Shown here one piece after another: positions 46,318 to 57,540 of a stretch of 64,000 bases of DNA. Position 1 is the stretch's first letter. Each line of letters opens with the position of its first letter. The stretch lies in contig JAKSZT010054304.1 of assembly GCA_026826555.1 (NCBI GenBank), positions 36,734,683 to 36,798,682 of the forward strand, written 5' to 3'. The stretch is from Tolypeutes matacus. Taxonomy: Eukaryota > Chordata > Mammalia > Cingulata > Chlamyphoridae. The position numbers were made by a program, and so were the translations under genes. Below the pieces are notes generated by a model. That model was not told the DNA's origin, did not search any database, and was given only the letters and a program-made list of their open reading frames with translations.

Positions 46318-46436
46318 AGGAGACTTTAGTCACGTTACTTAACCAATCTGTGCTCATTTATTCATCTTTCTGAACACTGGGAAACAACTGATTTTGTTTT
46401 TAGGATTAAATAAGATAAATGTGCCTGGACAGGATT
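46318..46436 (+). repeat. MIR SINE core
   Basis: GGAGACTTTAGTCACGTTACTTAACC, TTATTCATCTTTCTGAA, then TAGGATTAAATAAGATAAATGTGCCTGG. This is the MIR core and 3' part in the right order. Confidence 0.7.
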
Positions 46437-48129
46437 TTTGAAAATAATGTTTCCATAATTTGTTAAGCTCCTTTTTAATATTATTTTTACTTTTTGAATT
46501 TAAAATTAACTTTATCAATTTTGGGAAATAAAGAAAAAAATTGTTAAGTGAGAAAAGACAAGTTTTAAAGCCTGTGTTGTCTGATTCCAATTAGGTAATC
46601 ATCTGGAAAATGAAAAACTATAGAGATGGTTAAACAAAAAAAGTTGATAAAATGATCACTTGTTTCCAGGGGTTTGTGGGGAAGAAGAAGGGTTGAATAG
46701 TCAAAATACAAGGAGATTTTTAAGGTAGTGAAAATATTTTGTATGAAGCTGCAATAGTGAATTCATGACACTATGCACTTGTCAAAACACTGAGAACTTT
46801 ACAGCATGAACAACGATCCCAAATGTATGCAAATTTTTAATAATTTATTTGAATTTGGGATTTATAATATGGAATGTACAATGTGGTCAGTTTAATTGTA
46901 TAAGAAGAGAGTGGGGGTGGGGGGAAGGTGCTGACCCAAGAAACTCTGAATATGAGTGGATCTGTAAAACTAAAGGCAATGGAAATTGAACGTAAGCACT
47001 GTATCTTTTTCTTTACATTTAGAGTAATGAAAATGTTCTAAAATTGATTGAAGTGATGAATGTACAACTCTGCAATTATACAAAGTATATTGATTGTACA
47101 CTTTAGATGATTTATATGGTTTATGAATAAGCACTGCATTTTAGTCAATAATGATATCTGCCATGGAGTACAGTTTAACAATTTGGAGACACCGGTACAT
47201 GCATATTGGAATAGAACAATTAATGAATGGATGGTGGCTGGTGGTTTCTCACTGTTGGTAGTATCAGTTTAGAGATCATAAAAGGGGAAAAGACTATAAT
47301 TCTCCAGGTGTTAATGGACTGGAGTTGGAGACATCAGTATGAACTCATATTGGTCTTTATATACATATATACACAAAGGAAACATATACACATATTAATA
47401 GAAAAGTGTATATACACACTGATTAGTATACATAAATATTCTCATTGCACAGTCTTCTGAGAAGGCATAGAAGCAACTACACTCAAGTAGCAATGAGCAT
47501 ACCTAATATCTAAATCATGATTTTTAAATACTGTTTTCTAATAAAATGAATCAACACTCCTGAGATCAATTGCAGATTTTACAACTAAGTGAAGAAACAT
47601 GCAAGATGATTCCAGAGCATTATTTATTGCCTAAAAGCAAGAATGTGCTCAGAAAGAAAAGAAAGAGAACAAAAATAAAACAACCCATAATAACTGAATG
47701 TCAAGAAGACTCAGAGGGCAACTGGAACAGCTCCCAATGGCAAGAGTGGGAAAAAGCTGATGAATCAGATAATTAAAGTAGCATTGGATATTTTTCTGAA
47801 GTACAAATAAATATCCTGAGTCCATACTAATAAAAATAAACAATTTAATTATTAAATAAATAGGGAATGAAAGACAAATCTGCCATGCAGAATCCCAAAT
47901 AATTTTTATACATACTTGCCCTCAAGGAGGTGGAGCATTACTCCACTCATTAAGTGTGGACTGCACAGAGTGATATCTTTCCAAAAAATACAGTAGGAAA
48001 AGGAAATATAAGGTAACTTTACAGTGGAGAAACCCAGCAAATAATGTGTCTAAGTTGATCAACCTTAGAATCAACACTAATAATTCATGTTGACAGCATG
48101 TTCCCTTGATATGATATAATGAAAATGGT
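46437..48129 (+). mobile_element. Old L1 3' UTR and tail (first half of split tail)
   Basis: 46600-46840 and 47020-47150 are typical L1M 3' UTR words (GATGGTTAAAC, CACTTGTCAAAACACTGAGAAC, GTACAACTCTGCAATTATAC, GATTGTACACTTTAGATGA). 47460-48129 matches the block at 60230-60434 and 62143-62250: CTAATAAAATGAATCAACAC, CAGTGGAGAAACCC, CATGTTGACAGCATGTTCCC. It continues at 52504. 47160-47460 is less certain. Confidence 0.6.
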
Positions 48130-48762
48130 TGTAACAGGTTGATATTGTTTATGAATTCCAAAAATAGATATTGGATTATGTTTGTAAACTAGTCTGTCTG
48201 AGATTTCACTTTTACTTGATTAAATTATGATTAGGGCTTTGGTTGGGCCACATCAGTAGGTGTTGAGTCCCCACCCCATGGTGGGTGGGAACTCACAGAG
48301 GAAACACATGGAAAAGGACAGAGTTGAGAGTTTCTGGATGCTGGAACCCAGGGAAGTAAACATGAAAGAGAAGAACAAGAGGAATAGAGATGGCTCCTTA
48401 GACAGGGCAGAAGCCCCAGGAAGAGAGAGGAGTCATTCACCTGATAGTTTGCAGCTGCAGAGATCAGAGCCCTGAGTAGCTGAACCCAGAGAGAAATGAG
48501 CCCTGGGAGAGAGATGAGACTTATTCCAGCCTACAAGTGATATTGGAAGAAGCTGGAACCATGAAGCATTAAGAGAAAGAACGAGGCTGAACCCCTGTAG
48601 ATGTCAGCAACCGTCTTGCTTCAACACATGGCAAGAGACTTTGGTTAGAGAAGTAAATTATGGTATATGAGTATCTGTAAGCTTCTGTCCCAAATAAATA
48701 CCCTTTATAAAAGCCAGCATTTCTGGTATTTTGCATCAGCACCCTTTTGCCTGACTAATAGA
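48130..48762 (+). repeat. 5' LTR of the MaLR-like element
   Basis: 633 bp. Starts TGTAACAGGTTGATATTG, contains CCCAAATAAATACCCTTTATAAAAG near 48690-48715, and ends TGCCTGACTAATAGA. AATAAA in that block is a candidate polyadenylation signal. The ORFs on either strand here are chance frames; the same frame (for example 48260-48475) appears in the 3' LTR simply because the LTRs are homologous. Confidence 0.85.
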
Positions 48763-50012
48763 GAATTTGGTACTAGAGAGTGGGGTTGTGCTTTTGCAAT
48801 TATGAAAATTTTTATAAATGGGTAAGGGGTATTTTTTCAGAGGAATTGTGAGAGGCTTGGTAGAAAAGACCTACTGTGCTTTGAGAGAGTGTTGTTATGG
48901 ACTCTAAAGAGATTTTATTTTGAGACCTTAGAAGTACATGATTAAACTATTATTGGAAACTGGAGGAAATGTGATCCTTGTTTTAAAGTTGCAGAGAACG
49001 TAGCAAGATTGACTCCTGATGTTATATGGAAGGCAGAATTTGAAAACAGTGGGCATGGACATTTAGCTGAAGAACTTTCTGAAGTAAACTGGGAGAATGC
49101 AGCTTAGCTTCTCCTTGCAGCTTGTACAGATTGCTAGATGACAGAGATAAGCTGAGAACTGAACTACTGGATACAAAGAAAACAAAAACTGTTTCCAGAA
49201 CTTCCAAGTCTCCAGAAATGAAGCCCCAGATGACAGTGCCCCATTTGAGGACTTAACAAAAATTGGAACTTGTAAATGAGGATTGAAAATGCAGATATCT
49301 CAGAAAGACTTGTAGAAAGCCTTACTGTCTGATGGCTTGGATTCCTGCTTCTTGCATGCTAAACCAACAAGCTTTTTGAGAGAGCTGTATGAATGAGTGA
49401 AATCTCTGTCTGCCTGGAATAAAAGGTATATGGAAGGGAGAGATTGAAGGGGAAATGACTTCAAGAGGAAAACCATTGAAGCTGAGATCTGGAATTAACA
49501 CATCACATTTGTCCAAGAGATGAACCCCACCTATGTGTACAGAGAGGGTGAGTTTGCCCCAGCAGTTAAAGAGGGTGGATGTTCCCTCCTGATGTTCAGA
49601 ATAAAGGGAATATTTTCCTGTCCCAGGGTACAAAGACAGTGGAGTACATTCCTTGGGGATTAGGGAGGTTGAGATAGACACCTCATAGTTCTGAGAGGGG
49701 CAGACTTGTCCCCAGTGGATTAGGGAAGGCCAGGTCACCAACTCGTTGATCTGAGGAGGTTGGGCCTGTAGCCAAAGGTTAAGGGGGATGTTGTCTTCAC
49801 TTCACTGTACTAGGGGAGTTAAGACTTTAAACCAAAGATTGGGTAAAATGTGGCAATGACCCAAACACACTTGGAAAGTGTGGCCTGGAGCTTGGTGACC
49901 ACCCAGATGCTTGATGAGGGTGGAACCAAGAAAATGGCCATTGGGCAAGCCTGTGGAAAGGGTAGGTCCCCATGCAGACCCAGGAAGAAGAAAACATCAT
50001 CTTAAGAATGAC
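48763..50012 (+). repeat. Internal region of the MaLR-like element, first part
   Basis: Begins with the primer-binding-like word TGGTACTAGAGAGTGGGG (48768-48785). No retroviral domain is visible. From about 49495 to 49950 there is a degenerate tandem pattern of roughly 55-65 bp units (GTGAGTTTGCCCCAGCAG, GGCAGACTTGTCCCCAGTGG, GTTGGGCCTGTAGCC and so on), which explains the 139-codon minus frame at 49322-49741. Confidence 0.65.
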
Positions 50013-51450
50013 TCTCATTATATTTATTTATTTATTAAACATAATTAGATTATACAAATGTTACATAAAAAATATAGGGGATTCCCATATGCCCCACATC
50101 CCACAACCCCCACATTTTCCCACATCCTTCACTAGTGAGGTACATTCATTGGAATTGATGAACACATTTTGGAGCATTGCCACTAAGCATGAATTAAAGT
50201 TTATTTTGTAGATTACAATCTCTCCCACCCAATTCTGTAGGTTATGGCAAGATTTATAATGGCCTGTATCTGTTATTGCAATGTCATTCAGGACAATTTC
50301 AAAGTCCCAAAAATGTCCCCATATTACACCTGTTTTTCCTTCTCCCTTCCCTCAGAACCTCCAGGGAACACTGACTCCACACCAATGATATAATTTCTTC
50401 CATTGCTAGAATCACAATAAGTCTACAGTAGAATACCAGCAAGTCTAATTTAGTCCAAGGTTCATTCCTCAATCCTGAGGATTCTGGGATAGTGATGCCC
50501 ACTCTGCCTTAAATTGAGGGGGATGCTTAGATCACATACGGCTGATAGGTGGGACTCTCTTGCTTGCAGTTTTAGACACTCATAGTTCCTTGGTATGGTA
50601 ATTGTTCATCATCACCTCCATGTTAGTTATCCTTGGTGAGACCAATGAATGGAGAGTAGGTGTCACAAATCCCATGAGCTTCAAGGCCCAGCTGGCACAT
50701 GGACAGACCAAAGATATAAGTCTCTTGGACATACACCTACCAACTCTATTACCAATTATAGGTTCAAATAAAGGGACAGAAGAGCAATGTCTAAGGAAAC
50801 CACAACAGAGTCCAACTCTGTCACTCTGGGGAGCATTAATTCCAAAGTAAGACCCACCGGCAAGGCACCAAACTCCTGAGCTATCTGTCCTGAATATAGT
50901 GACAGGATGTATCCAGAGCCCTTAGGAGCCCCACTATTTGGGGTAGCATCTACTTTGGCAGTCAAAAAGATCCTGCTCAGACATGCATAAGTGTAACCTC
51001 TGGACTGACCTCCCAACTTACTTTGAAGTCTCTTAGCCATATAAACTCATTTGTCTTTACCTTTTCCTCTTTTGGTCAAGGTCTTTTTCCAGTTTTTATT
51101 GCTAGTTGGTGCTTGGAAGTAATCCATCAGTACCAGGGAGGTTAATCCCTGGGAGTCATGTCCCACACTGGGGAGAAGGTAATGTATTTATATGTTGAGT
51201 TCAGTGTAAAGAGAGGCCACCTTTGAACAACAAGGAGGCTCCCAGAAGCCAACTCTTAACCACCCTAAAATATTAGGCTTACCTTCAATTTCAGGAGTAA
51301 TGTTCATATGCACAGTCATCAATATCAAGGGCTCGTCAGTGGGCCATCCTCCCTCACTAGTCATAGTGCATAGGAGGTTAGTCTAAAACAGTATAATTCT
51401 TATATGTCACAAAAATGGGCCATGTTTTCAATAAGAAATGCAAAAATCTC
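50013..51450 (-). mobile_element. L1 3' module insertion inside the MaLR-like element
   Basis: Starts at an AT-rich tail TATATTTATTTATTTATTAAAC (minus-strand A tail) and then the module words in the same order as 44715-45846 and reversed 60543-61797: TTAGATTATACAAATGTTAC, CACATCCTTCACTAGTGAGG, CCTGAGGATTCTGGGATAG, GAGCTATCTGTCC, GCAGTCAAAAAGATCCTGC, GTCAAGGTCTTTTTCCAG, ATCCCTGGGAGTCATGTCCC. It extends further 5' than the other copies (to about 51400). The border with the MaLR internal region at 51400-51480 is approximate. The 94-codon minus frame at 50756-51040 begins with a true ATG. Confidence 0.85.
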
Positions 51451-51903
51451 TCTGGTGGTAGAGTGTTACGTAAAAAATGCATACATTTGTGTTTTTGTAG
51501 GTAACAAGTCATTATGGAAAAAAAGTTTCTTGTGTATTGTAAAGAATTAAAAATGTTTTTAATCCTCTGGAAAAAAAAAAGAAAGAAATACTTTCAGACT
51601 TTTATATCTAATGAAGTATTCCCTGCAGTTTTACTTAACTGTAGAGGACCCATGACTCTTGTTTCCCTCCCAAATTCTCCTTATGGTAATGGAAATGTTT
51701 AGCCTTTGTCTGTCCATTTATGTATTGGGAGCAGATAAATTGTTTTGTAAATTTCAGAGGTCTACAGCCAGACAGGACTTTGCTTAAAGACAAACTGTAT
51801 TTCTTTAAACTGATGGTGATATGATTCTCTATTTAGCATTGTACTGATTTAAGGTTTTTAAAAAATATATATTTTAATGTCTTTTTGGAATTTGGGGATA
51901 GAA
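51451..51903 (+). repeat. Internal region of the MaLR-like element, last part
   Basis: Lies between the L1 module and the 3' LTR. No coding frame of note. Ends in GAATTTGGGGATAGAA just before TGTAGCAATTTG, the 3' LTR start. Confidence 0.6.
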
Positions 51904-52502
51904 TGTAGCAATTTGATATTGTTTATGAATTCCAAAAATAGATATTGGATTATGTTTGTAAACTGGTCTGCTGAAGTTTCACTTTTACTTTATTCAATTA
52001 TGATTAGGGCTTTGATTGGACCATGTCAGTAGGTTATTGAGTCCCTGCCCCTTGGTGAATGGATACTCACAGAGAAAACACATAGAAAAGGACAGAGATA
52101 AGATTTTTTGGATGCTGGAACCCAGGGAAGTAAAGAACGTGAAGGAGAAGAACAAGAGGAATAGAGATGGCTCCTTAGACACAGCAGAGGCCCAGGAAAG
52201 AGAGAGGAACTGTTCACCTGATAGTTTGCAGCTGCAGGGACCAGAGCCCTGAGGAGCTGAATCCAGAGAGAAATGAGCCCCAGGAGAGACAAGATTTATC
52301 CCAGCCTTCGTTGATGTTGGAAGAAGCTGGAATCATGGAGCCTTAAGAGGAAGAGAATTGCTGAATGCCATCAGCCAACATGTGGCAACAGACTTTGGTG
52401 AGGGAAGTAACTTCTGCTTTATGGCCTGATAACTATAAACTTCTACTCCAAATAAATACCATTTATAAAAGCCCACAGGTTTTTCATCAGCACCCCTTTG
52501 GC
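51904..52502 (+). repeat. 3' LTR of the MaLR-like element
   Basis: About 600 bp, starting TGTAGCAATTTGATATTG and running parallel to 48130-48762 (for example GGGCTTTGATTGGACCATG, GATGCTGGAACCCAGGG, GATAGTTTGCAGCTGCAGGG). The 3' end stops at CACCCCTTTGGCT, short of the TG...CA terminus. Differences between the two LTRs are many single-base changes and small indels, so the element is old. Confidence 0.85.
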
Positions 52503-52503
52503 T

Positions 52504-52915
52504 TCCTCCTCAAAACACATAACCCCAGTCTAATCATGAGAAAAATATCAGACAATCCTACTTAAGTGGCATTCCTAATACATCTGACCAGTACACCTCA
52601 AAACTCACAAGGTCATCATAAGCAAGGAAATACTAACAAACAAAAGAGGAGCCTAAGCAGACATGACTACTACCTGTTATGTGGTATTCTAGATGGGATT
52701 TTGGAACATAAAAAGGACACTAAGTGAAAATGAATAAAATGTGAATAGGTTATGGACTTTAGTTAATAATAATGTATCAACATTGGTTTATTAATTGTAA
52801 CAAATGTACCATACTAATGCTGCATGTTAATAATAGGAGAAACTGAGTGTGGGGAGTATAGGACTTTCCTGTAGTATCTTCAATTTTTTTTTTTTGATAA
52901 AAATCATGGAAAAGA
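52504..52915 (+). mobile_element. Old L1 3' tail, second half
   Basis: Resumes the L1 3' UTR split by the MaLR-like element: CCTCCTCAAAACACATAACCCC, ATATCAGACAATCCTACTTAAG, AACAAATGTACCATACTAATG. The same words appear at 62260-62560. Ends with poly(T)-like run 52882-52894 and AAAATCATGG. Confidence 0.75.
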
Positions 52916-53164
52916 TGTGTACAAAAATGTTCTATGTTCCTAAAAGGACACTAAGTCTAGAGATTTTTACAAATTTCTAAAGAAAGCATTTTTCTGGTAT
53001 TATTTGAATTCTTCCAATCCACGCACAGTAAAAATGTTCATCTGACTTTATCAAGCTCTCATACTTTGAAGCCTCAACTAGTCCTATACAGCTTTAAAAA
53101 TAGTATGTAGAGCATATATGAATTACTAAATACAATGCAGCAATATGAAAATGCTGTATGTTTC

Positions 53165-53385
53165 CCATTGCCTGTCTCTTATATAAGGACCCTTGTGATT
53201 CCATTGTGCTCTCATGATAATCTAAAATAATCTCCCCAAATCATGATCCTTACTTAATCCAATTTGAAAAGCCCTCTTTTCCCTTTATGGTAACATATTC
53301 ACAGTTTCAGCTATTAGGAGCTGGACATCTTTGTAGTGTGGTGGTGATGGTGGCATGCCCATTGTTCTACCTACCACAAGTAAAT
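53165..53385 (-). repeat. MLT1-like LTR fragment
   Basis: Minus-strand MLT1 words: TATAAGGACCCTTGTGATTCC, TGATCCTTACTTAATCC, GGTAACATATTCACAG, AGCTGGACATCTTTG, ending CTACCTACCACA, the reverse of the TGTGGTAGG start. Confidence 0.75.
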
Positions 53386-53594
53386 ATGAAAATACTGCTA
53401 TGGAACTATCTATAAGAAATTCCCTAAACTGAAAAATCAAGTTGTTCTCTGCCTAGGCCAATTTGTTCTTTTGTTAGTCTTCAAATAATCACATTCAACA
53501 CTTATTTTAAGCATGTAGCTAGATTCCTACACCACACAGCTCATTGTCATTAATGCTTAACTTTCAAACCCTACTTTTTTGTTGTTTGTTTCTT

Positions 53595-53725
53595 TCTTTC
53601 AAATCCCACTTTAAGTTCATTGAGTATAGAGTCCGTGTCACATTTTTCCCTTCTGTATATTTTCAGTGCTTAAAACAGTGTCTGGAAGAGTTTGAGCATT
53701 CACTAAATGGATGATGTACAGTAGA
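53595..53725 (+). repeat. L2 LINE 3' end
   Basis: AAGTTCATTGAGTATAGAGTCCGTGTC, then AAAACAGTGTCTGGAAGAG and CACTAAATGGATGATG, the plus-strand L2 3' end. Confidence 0.7.
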
Positions 53726-53794
53726 AATATATTTTCATTTATTTTGCAGAACAAAATTGATGTTTTATATGTACATAATTATTTTAATGCATAG

Positions 53795-54060
53795 AATATG
53801 ATTTAGAGTGCTATAGTGATAAATGTGTTTTCCTCTAGGACAGGGAGTTGGACGGCATGGTTTATAATCCCACTTCTGCTCTCTAGAGGTGTAGTCTTGG
53901 GCAAGTTACATAAACTCTTTGCATTTGATTCCCTTCTCTCTAAAATGGTGATAATAATAGGTCCGAATACATGGAATGACATGAGGGTAAATGTGTAAAT
54001 TATGTAAAACACCTAGAACAGAGCCCAGTTCCTACTGATGCTCTATGTTACTATTACTAA
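53795..54060 (+). repeat. MIR SINE
   Basis: Nearly complete MIR: GAGTTGGACGGCATGG, CACTTCTGCTCTCTAGAGG, TCTTGGGCAAGTTACATAAAC, AAATGGTGATAATAATAGG, TAGAACAGAGCCCAG. The clearest MIR in the window. The frames on both strands over it are repeat-derived. Confidence 0.85.
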
Positions 54061-55288
54061 CAAAATTCCACTATTATTATTATTATTGTTAATATATTAG
54101 GGAAGTTAAGTAGCAATATTTATTTCCATTCAAAGTAAATATATTTTATATTATATTTTGGAAAAAGCATAAATATTATAAATATAAAAACAGCAATTTG
54201 CTTCAAATATTTAAAAAATTTAATTGAAATTGTACTCTCCACTACAATTTTGGAATTCATCTTGTAGAAAATACTGGCTGATATATGGACACCATCTTAT
54301 TGTGGCTTCCATAGATAATATGGCTTTATTAATAAGACCTAAGGCTAAAAATGTTCTCTATTTGCTGTTAGCTACATTTTCATTTAAAGGATAATAATGA
54401 TTTCTTCAGAAGTAAAAAATCATAACATAAATGATATATAAATTAGAAGGTTATTAATTTTAAGAAATTTTTATTACAAACAAAATGTAGAAATTTGTGA
54501 ACTAATCTGCAATTAATTTGCTAAGTTTACTCTGAAAGCTATTTTTTTGTTATTTGAATACATTTGGTATATAACATTCCCCAAGGGTTATTCATCCACT
54601 ATATTATTAAAACATTGAGTATCCCTGCATACTTTTATGCTCTAGATAAAGCTTCCTGACTCTTATGCAAAATACCTTCCAAAAGACATCAGTACCAACA
54701 ATAAATTTAAACTATTATAAAATATTGTGGGCATTTTGTATATTCTTTCCAAAAAGTTTCTATTTTATATCCAACATCATGAAAGATGGTTCCTTTACCA
54801 ACTAACATCTTGCCACACATTTTTTAACAGCATATTACTGAAAAATAATAGGTATATTTTATGTGGCCAAAACCTGAGAATTTTATCACTCATTACAGTG
54901 ATTATCCATCATTTAAAAATGGCAGTGAGGTATTTATAATTTAACATCTGTAGGCACTTAAAGGTAGTGTAGTGCAAGCTGAAGAAATAAATCTTCTAAA
55001 ATTGTCACCCTTAAGGCTAATGTAGAGGGCTTGCTGAAATTTTGAATGGGCTTTGTCTATATTGTCACTACTCAGAGCAAAATATATCATAAAGGAAATA
55101 AACCTACTATATGGCAGGCTTAAATTATGATCATAACTAAAGGTCCTTAAAAGGTTGAAAAGCCACATAAATATATGCTGTTTTTGTATTTAAATATTTA
55201 TTGTCTAGCAACACTTTTTTAAAGCTTATTTGTATTTGAATTTTCTGTTACTTGTAGCCCAAAGCCCCGCAAAACTGATAGAGGTGAT
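54061..55288. other. Unassigned AT-rich DNA
   Basis: No repeat or gene recognised apart from an ATT triplet run at 54072-54088. Confidence 0.45.
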
Positions 55289-55302
55289 TTAAATGGTGCT
55301 TT
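55289..55302 (+). repeat. Target-site duplication, left copy
   Basis: TTAAATGGTGCTTT, identical over 14 bp to 55698-55711. Brackets the insertion 55303-55697. Confidence 0.95.
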
Positions 55303-55697
55303 TTTTTTATTTTTTATTTTTTTTTATTTTTTATTATGGGTAAAAATCAAAATTCTCACAATACATACAAACATTTGCAAAATGATATATAAATATATAT
55401 GCATATATGTGTATTTGCTTACAAAAATGTTGTTTATATATATATATATATATACATATATTTTAAGAGGTGCTTAGATTACCCAAAATATTACACGGAA
55501 CCCACTGGGATTTCCATGTTGCCCACCTCCCACACCTCCCATCACATCCCACACAAACATCTCCCACAGTGTGGCCCACCACCCTCAATGAACTTACACA
55601 TCCTGGAGCCTTGCCACCAACCATAGACCACAGTTCACACCGTAGACCACACTCTCTCCCACTCAGTTCTGAGTGGTGTGTGCTGATTTAAAAACAC
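55303..55697 (-). mobile_element. Short L1 insertion with extra 3' sequence (possible 3' transduction)
   Basis: Between perfect 14-bp duplications. On the minus strand: L1 3' module (55697 to about 55465, words GAGTGGGAGAGAGTGTGG and CACTGTGGGAGATG), then an AT dinucleotide repeat (55460-55437), then about 110 bp unlike any L1 3' end here, containing AATAAA near the end, then a terminal A-rich tail (55336-55303). An L1 that ends at its own tail would not carry those 110 bp, so read-through to a downstream polyadenylation site is suggested. The small plus frames are module-derived. Confidence 0.7.
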
Positions 55698-55711
55698 TTA
55701 AATGGTGCTTT
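55698..55711 (+). repeat. Target-site duplication, right copy
   Basis: TTAAATGGTGCTTT, identical to 55289-55302. Confidence 0.95.
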
Positions 55712-55794
55712 AGTCCCCAACCCCCAGCCTCACTATGATCCAGAGGGTTGAGGAGTGAAGGACAAGATTAAGTAACTTATAAGGAGTAAAGATG

Positions 55795-55990
55795 GCAAAT
55801 TTTATTTCCACACCTGTCTTTGACCTCTGGGAGGTTCTTCACTGTCTTTTATCCCTCATGGTAACTCTTGAAGCTTTCTCAGCTCTTTTCCTGATGGCAC
55901 AATTTTTGGCACCTGGGGGATTGTTTTAGAAGTTAAAGAGTTACAGTTTGAATATCAGTTTGGGAAACCTGGATTGTAAGTGTACCTTTA
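55795..55990. repeat. Unclassified direct repeat, copy A
   Basis: Shares with 56600-56790, in the same order, TTTGACCTCTG, TTCACTGTC-TTT, GAAGCTTTCTCAGCTC-TTT, CTG-TGGCACA, ACCTGGGG-GATTGTTTT and GTTACAG. Roughly 170 bp in each copy, about 810 bp apart. Family unknown; both could be LTRs of an unrecognised element. Confidence 0.55.
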
Positions 55991-56599
55991 GTGTGACTGG
56001 GCAGCCTTAACTCACTCTCTGGGAAAACTAAATTTGATGTGTTTGTGGCAGAAGAGAACTTTTATCCTATCTTTTTTTCTGAGGGAAGAATTGAAGAAAG
56101 AGAATGAATCTTGGCACAATGATGAATTAAAAGTTATGCTATGAAAAAAAATATTATGCTATGAGAAGTTGTTAATGCTAGCAAGAAGAGTCATTTGTCT
56201 TATAGGTATCTCACTTCTGAAAGATCTCAAGGCATTGCTCTTAACAGGCAAAGCCAGAAGGACTGGTGCCACCATTTCTAGTTTCATCAAATGTCCATGC
56301 ACCCCTTTCTTATCATACACAAAACATGCCTCTCCAAGGGATGAGTCATTCATTTACTGAATCCAGTTTAAAATATAATATCTGTCCATAAAGCCCTGTG
56401 ATGGTTTGCTAAGGTCTGGTGACCTACAGAAGAAATCTCCAGTCCACATGCAATATAAATGGTAAAATCACAGTTAAAACAAACAAACAAACAAACAAAC
56501 AGTGGGACTATGAGAAACACATAGACGTCACTGAGCCCTAGAAATTTTAAATTTCTCCTAGGCAGGAATTGTGAAGACTCCTGCCCTTGGGTGGACTAA

Positions 56600-56790
56600 G
56601 TCCTTGTATATTGATCTCCATGGTCCTTGACTTTGCCCTCTGTTAGTTTCTTTACTGTCCTTTGTCACCTGTGACCACTTATGAAGCTTTCTCAGCTCAT
56701 TTTCTGCTGGCACACCTTGGGGGACCTGGGGAGATTGTTTTCAAATTCAGTTACAGGATTTTGCAGACCAAGATTGCGGTTACTTTGATA
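56600..56790. repeat. Unclassified direct repeat, copy B
   Basis: Second copy of the repeat at 55795-55990, same orientation. See copy A for the shared words. The intervening 56000-56600 has an AAAC tetranucleotide run at 56478-56507 and no coding domain. Confidence 0.55.
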
Positions 56791-56799
56791 CTATAGTTC

Positions 56800-57430
56800 A
56801 CTCCAGAATTAGACTTTCCAGGAGTCTCCAGGTACCTCCATGTGCGAGCATCCATGTCAAAGATCTCCTCTGGCATAGTTCTTATGCTTGAAAGCTGTCC
56901 TCAATTATTAACTGGCCTCTGTTCTTAGACTTTGGCATTTGTTAATCTTTTTTTTTTTTTTTTCATATAATGAGCAGTAACACATTCGATTAGGACTAGA
57001 ATTATATGGATGGATAGATAAATACTTTTGTATGTTATCCACCTGTATTATTTTATATGTTTTAGAAGTGATTTGTATAATATACTAACATATTACTGTG
57101 TATTTACGTGATTTTTATCAAATAAAGTGATATTTAGATGTATAAATATCTTCAGTGTAAACACTTTATTCCTTTGAATTTCTATTATTTAAATACATAT
57201 ATCTACAAAAACAACATAGATTTGGACCACTAGAAAATATTTAAAATGAATTCACTTCAATTTATTTTGAGCCCTTAACTTAAGGAGGAAGACGCATGGA
57301 ATTTGTGTTTGGGGTACTTTAAAAAGCCCTTTTTCTTCCATCAGTGCACACGTATTTGAGTTTCTTCCCTTATTTAAGAAATCAAAATCTCCATGATAGA
57401 TACCAATAATATAAGAAATGAGGCACTGAT
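56800..57430. other. Unassigned DNA
   Basis: A poly(T) of 17 lies at 56948-56963. No gene or named repeat. Confidence 0.45.
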
Positions 57431-57434
57431 TCTA

Positions 57435-57540
57435 TACATGTTTCCATTATTTGGGGCAGCACATTCATTCACTCTGCAAAAATGTACTGTGTTTTATTTT
57501 TTGTTTGGCAATATGCTAAGAAATATTGACAAAATAATGA
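57435..57540 (-). repeat. L2 LINE 3' fragment
   Basis: CATTCATTCACTCTGCAAAAATGTACTG, then TGGCAATATGCTAAGAAATATTG: the minus-strand reading of an L2 3' end. Confidence 0.5.

Larger units (their letters stand above)
48130..52502 (+). mobile_element. ERVL/MaLR-like element with two LTRs, non-coding
   Basis: Two direct LTRs (48130-48762 and 51904-52502) flank an internal region that begins GAATTTGGTACTAGAGAGTGGGG. That is the layout of MaLR/ERVL elements, where a TTTGGTACCAGGAGTGGGG primer-binding region follows the 5' LTR. The internal region is GA-rich, has no gag, pol or env reading frame, and is itself interrupted at about 50013-51450 by an L1 module. The element inserted into an old L1 3' UTR, whose two halves are 46437-48129 and 52504-52915. 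The 3' LTR lost its last 10-12 bp, so the flanking duplication cannot be read. Confidence 0.85.

Noticed and set aside
48260..48475. Similar frames at 48260-48475 and 52016-52252 suggesting a duplicated gene
   Set aside because: They are the same stretch of the two LTRs of one element.
49322..49741. 139-codon minus-strand frame
   Set aside because: Lies across the degenerate tandem part of a MaLR-like internal region and has no domain.
55437..55460. AT repeats (also 12203, 58832, 61765, 62110) as origin or regulatory elements
   Set aside because: Ordinary microsatellites, mostly at L1 tails.
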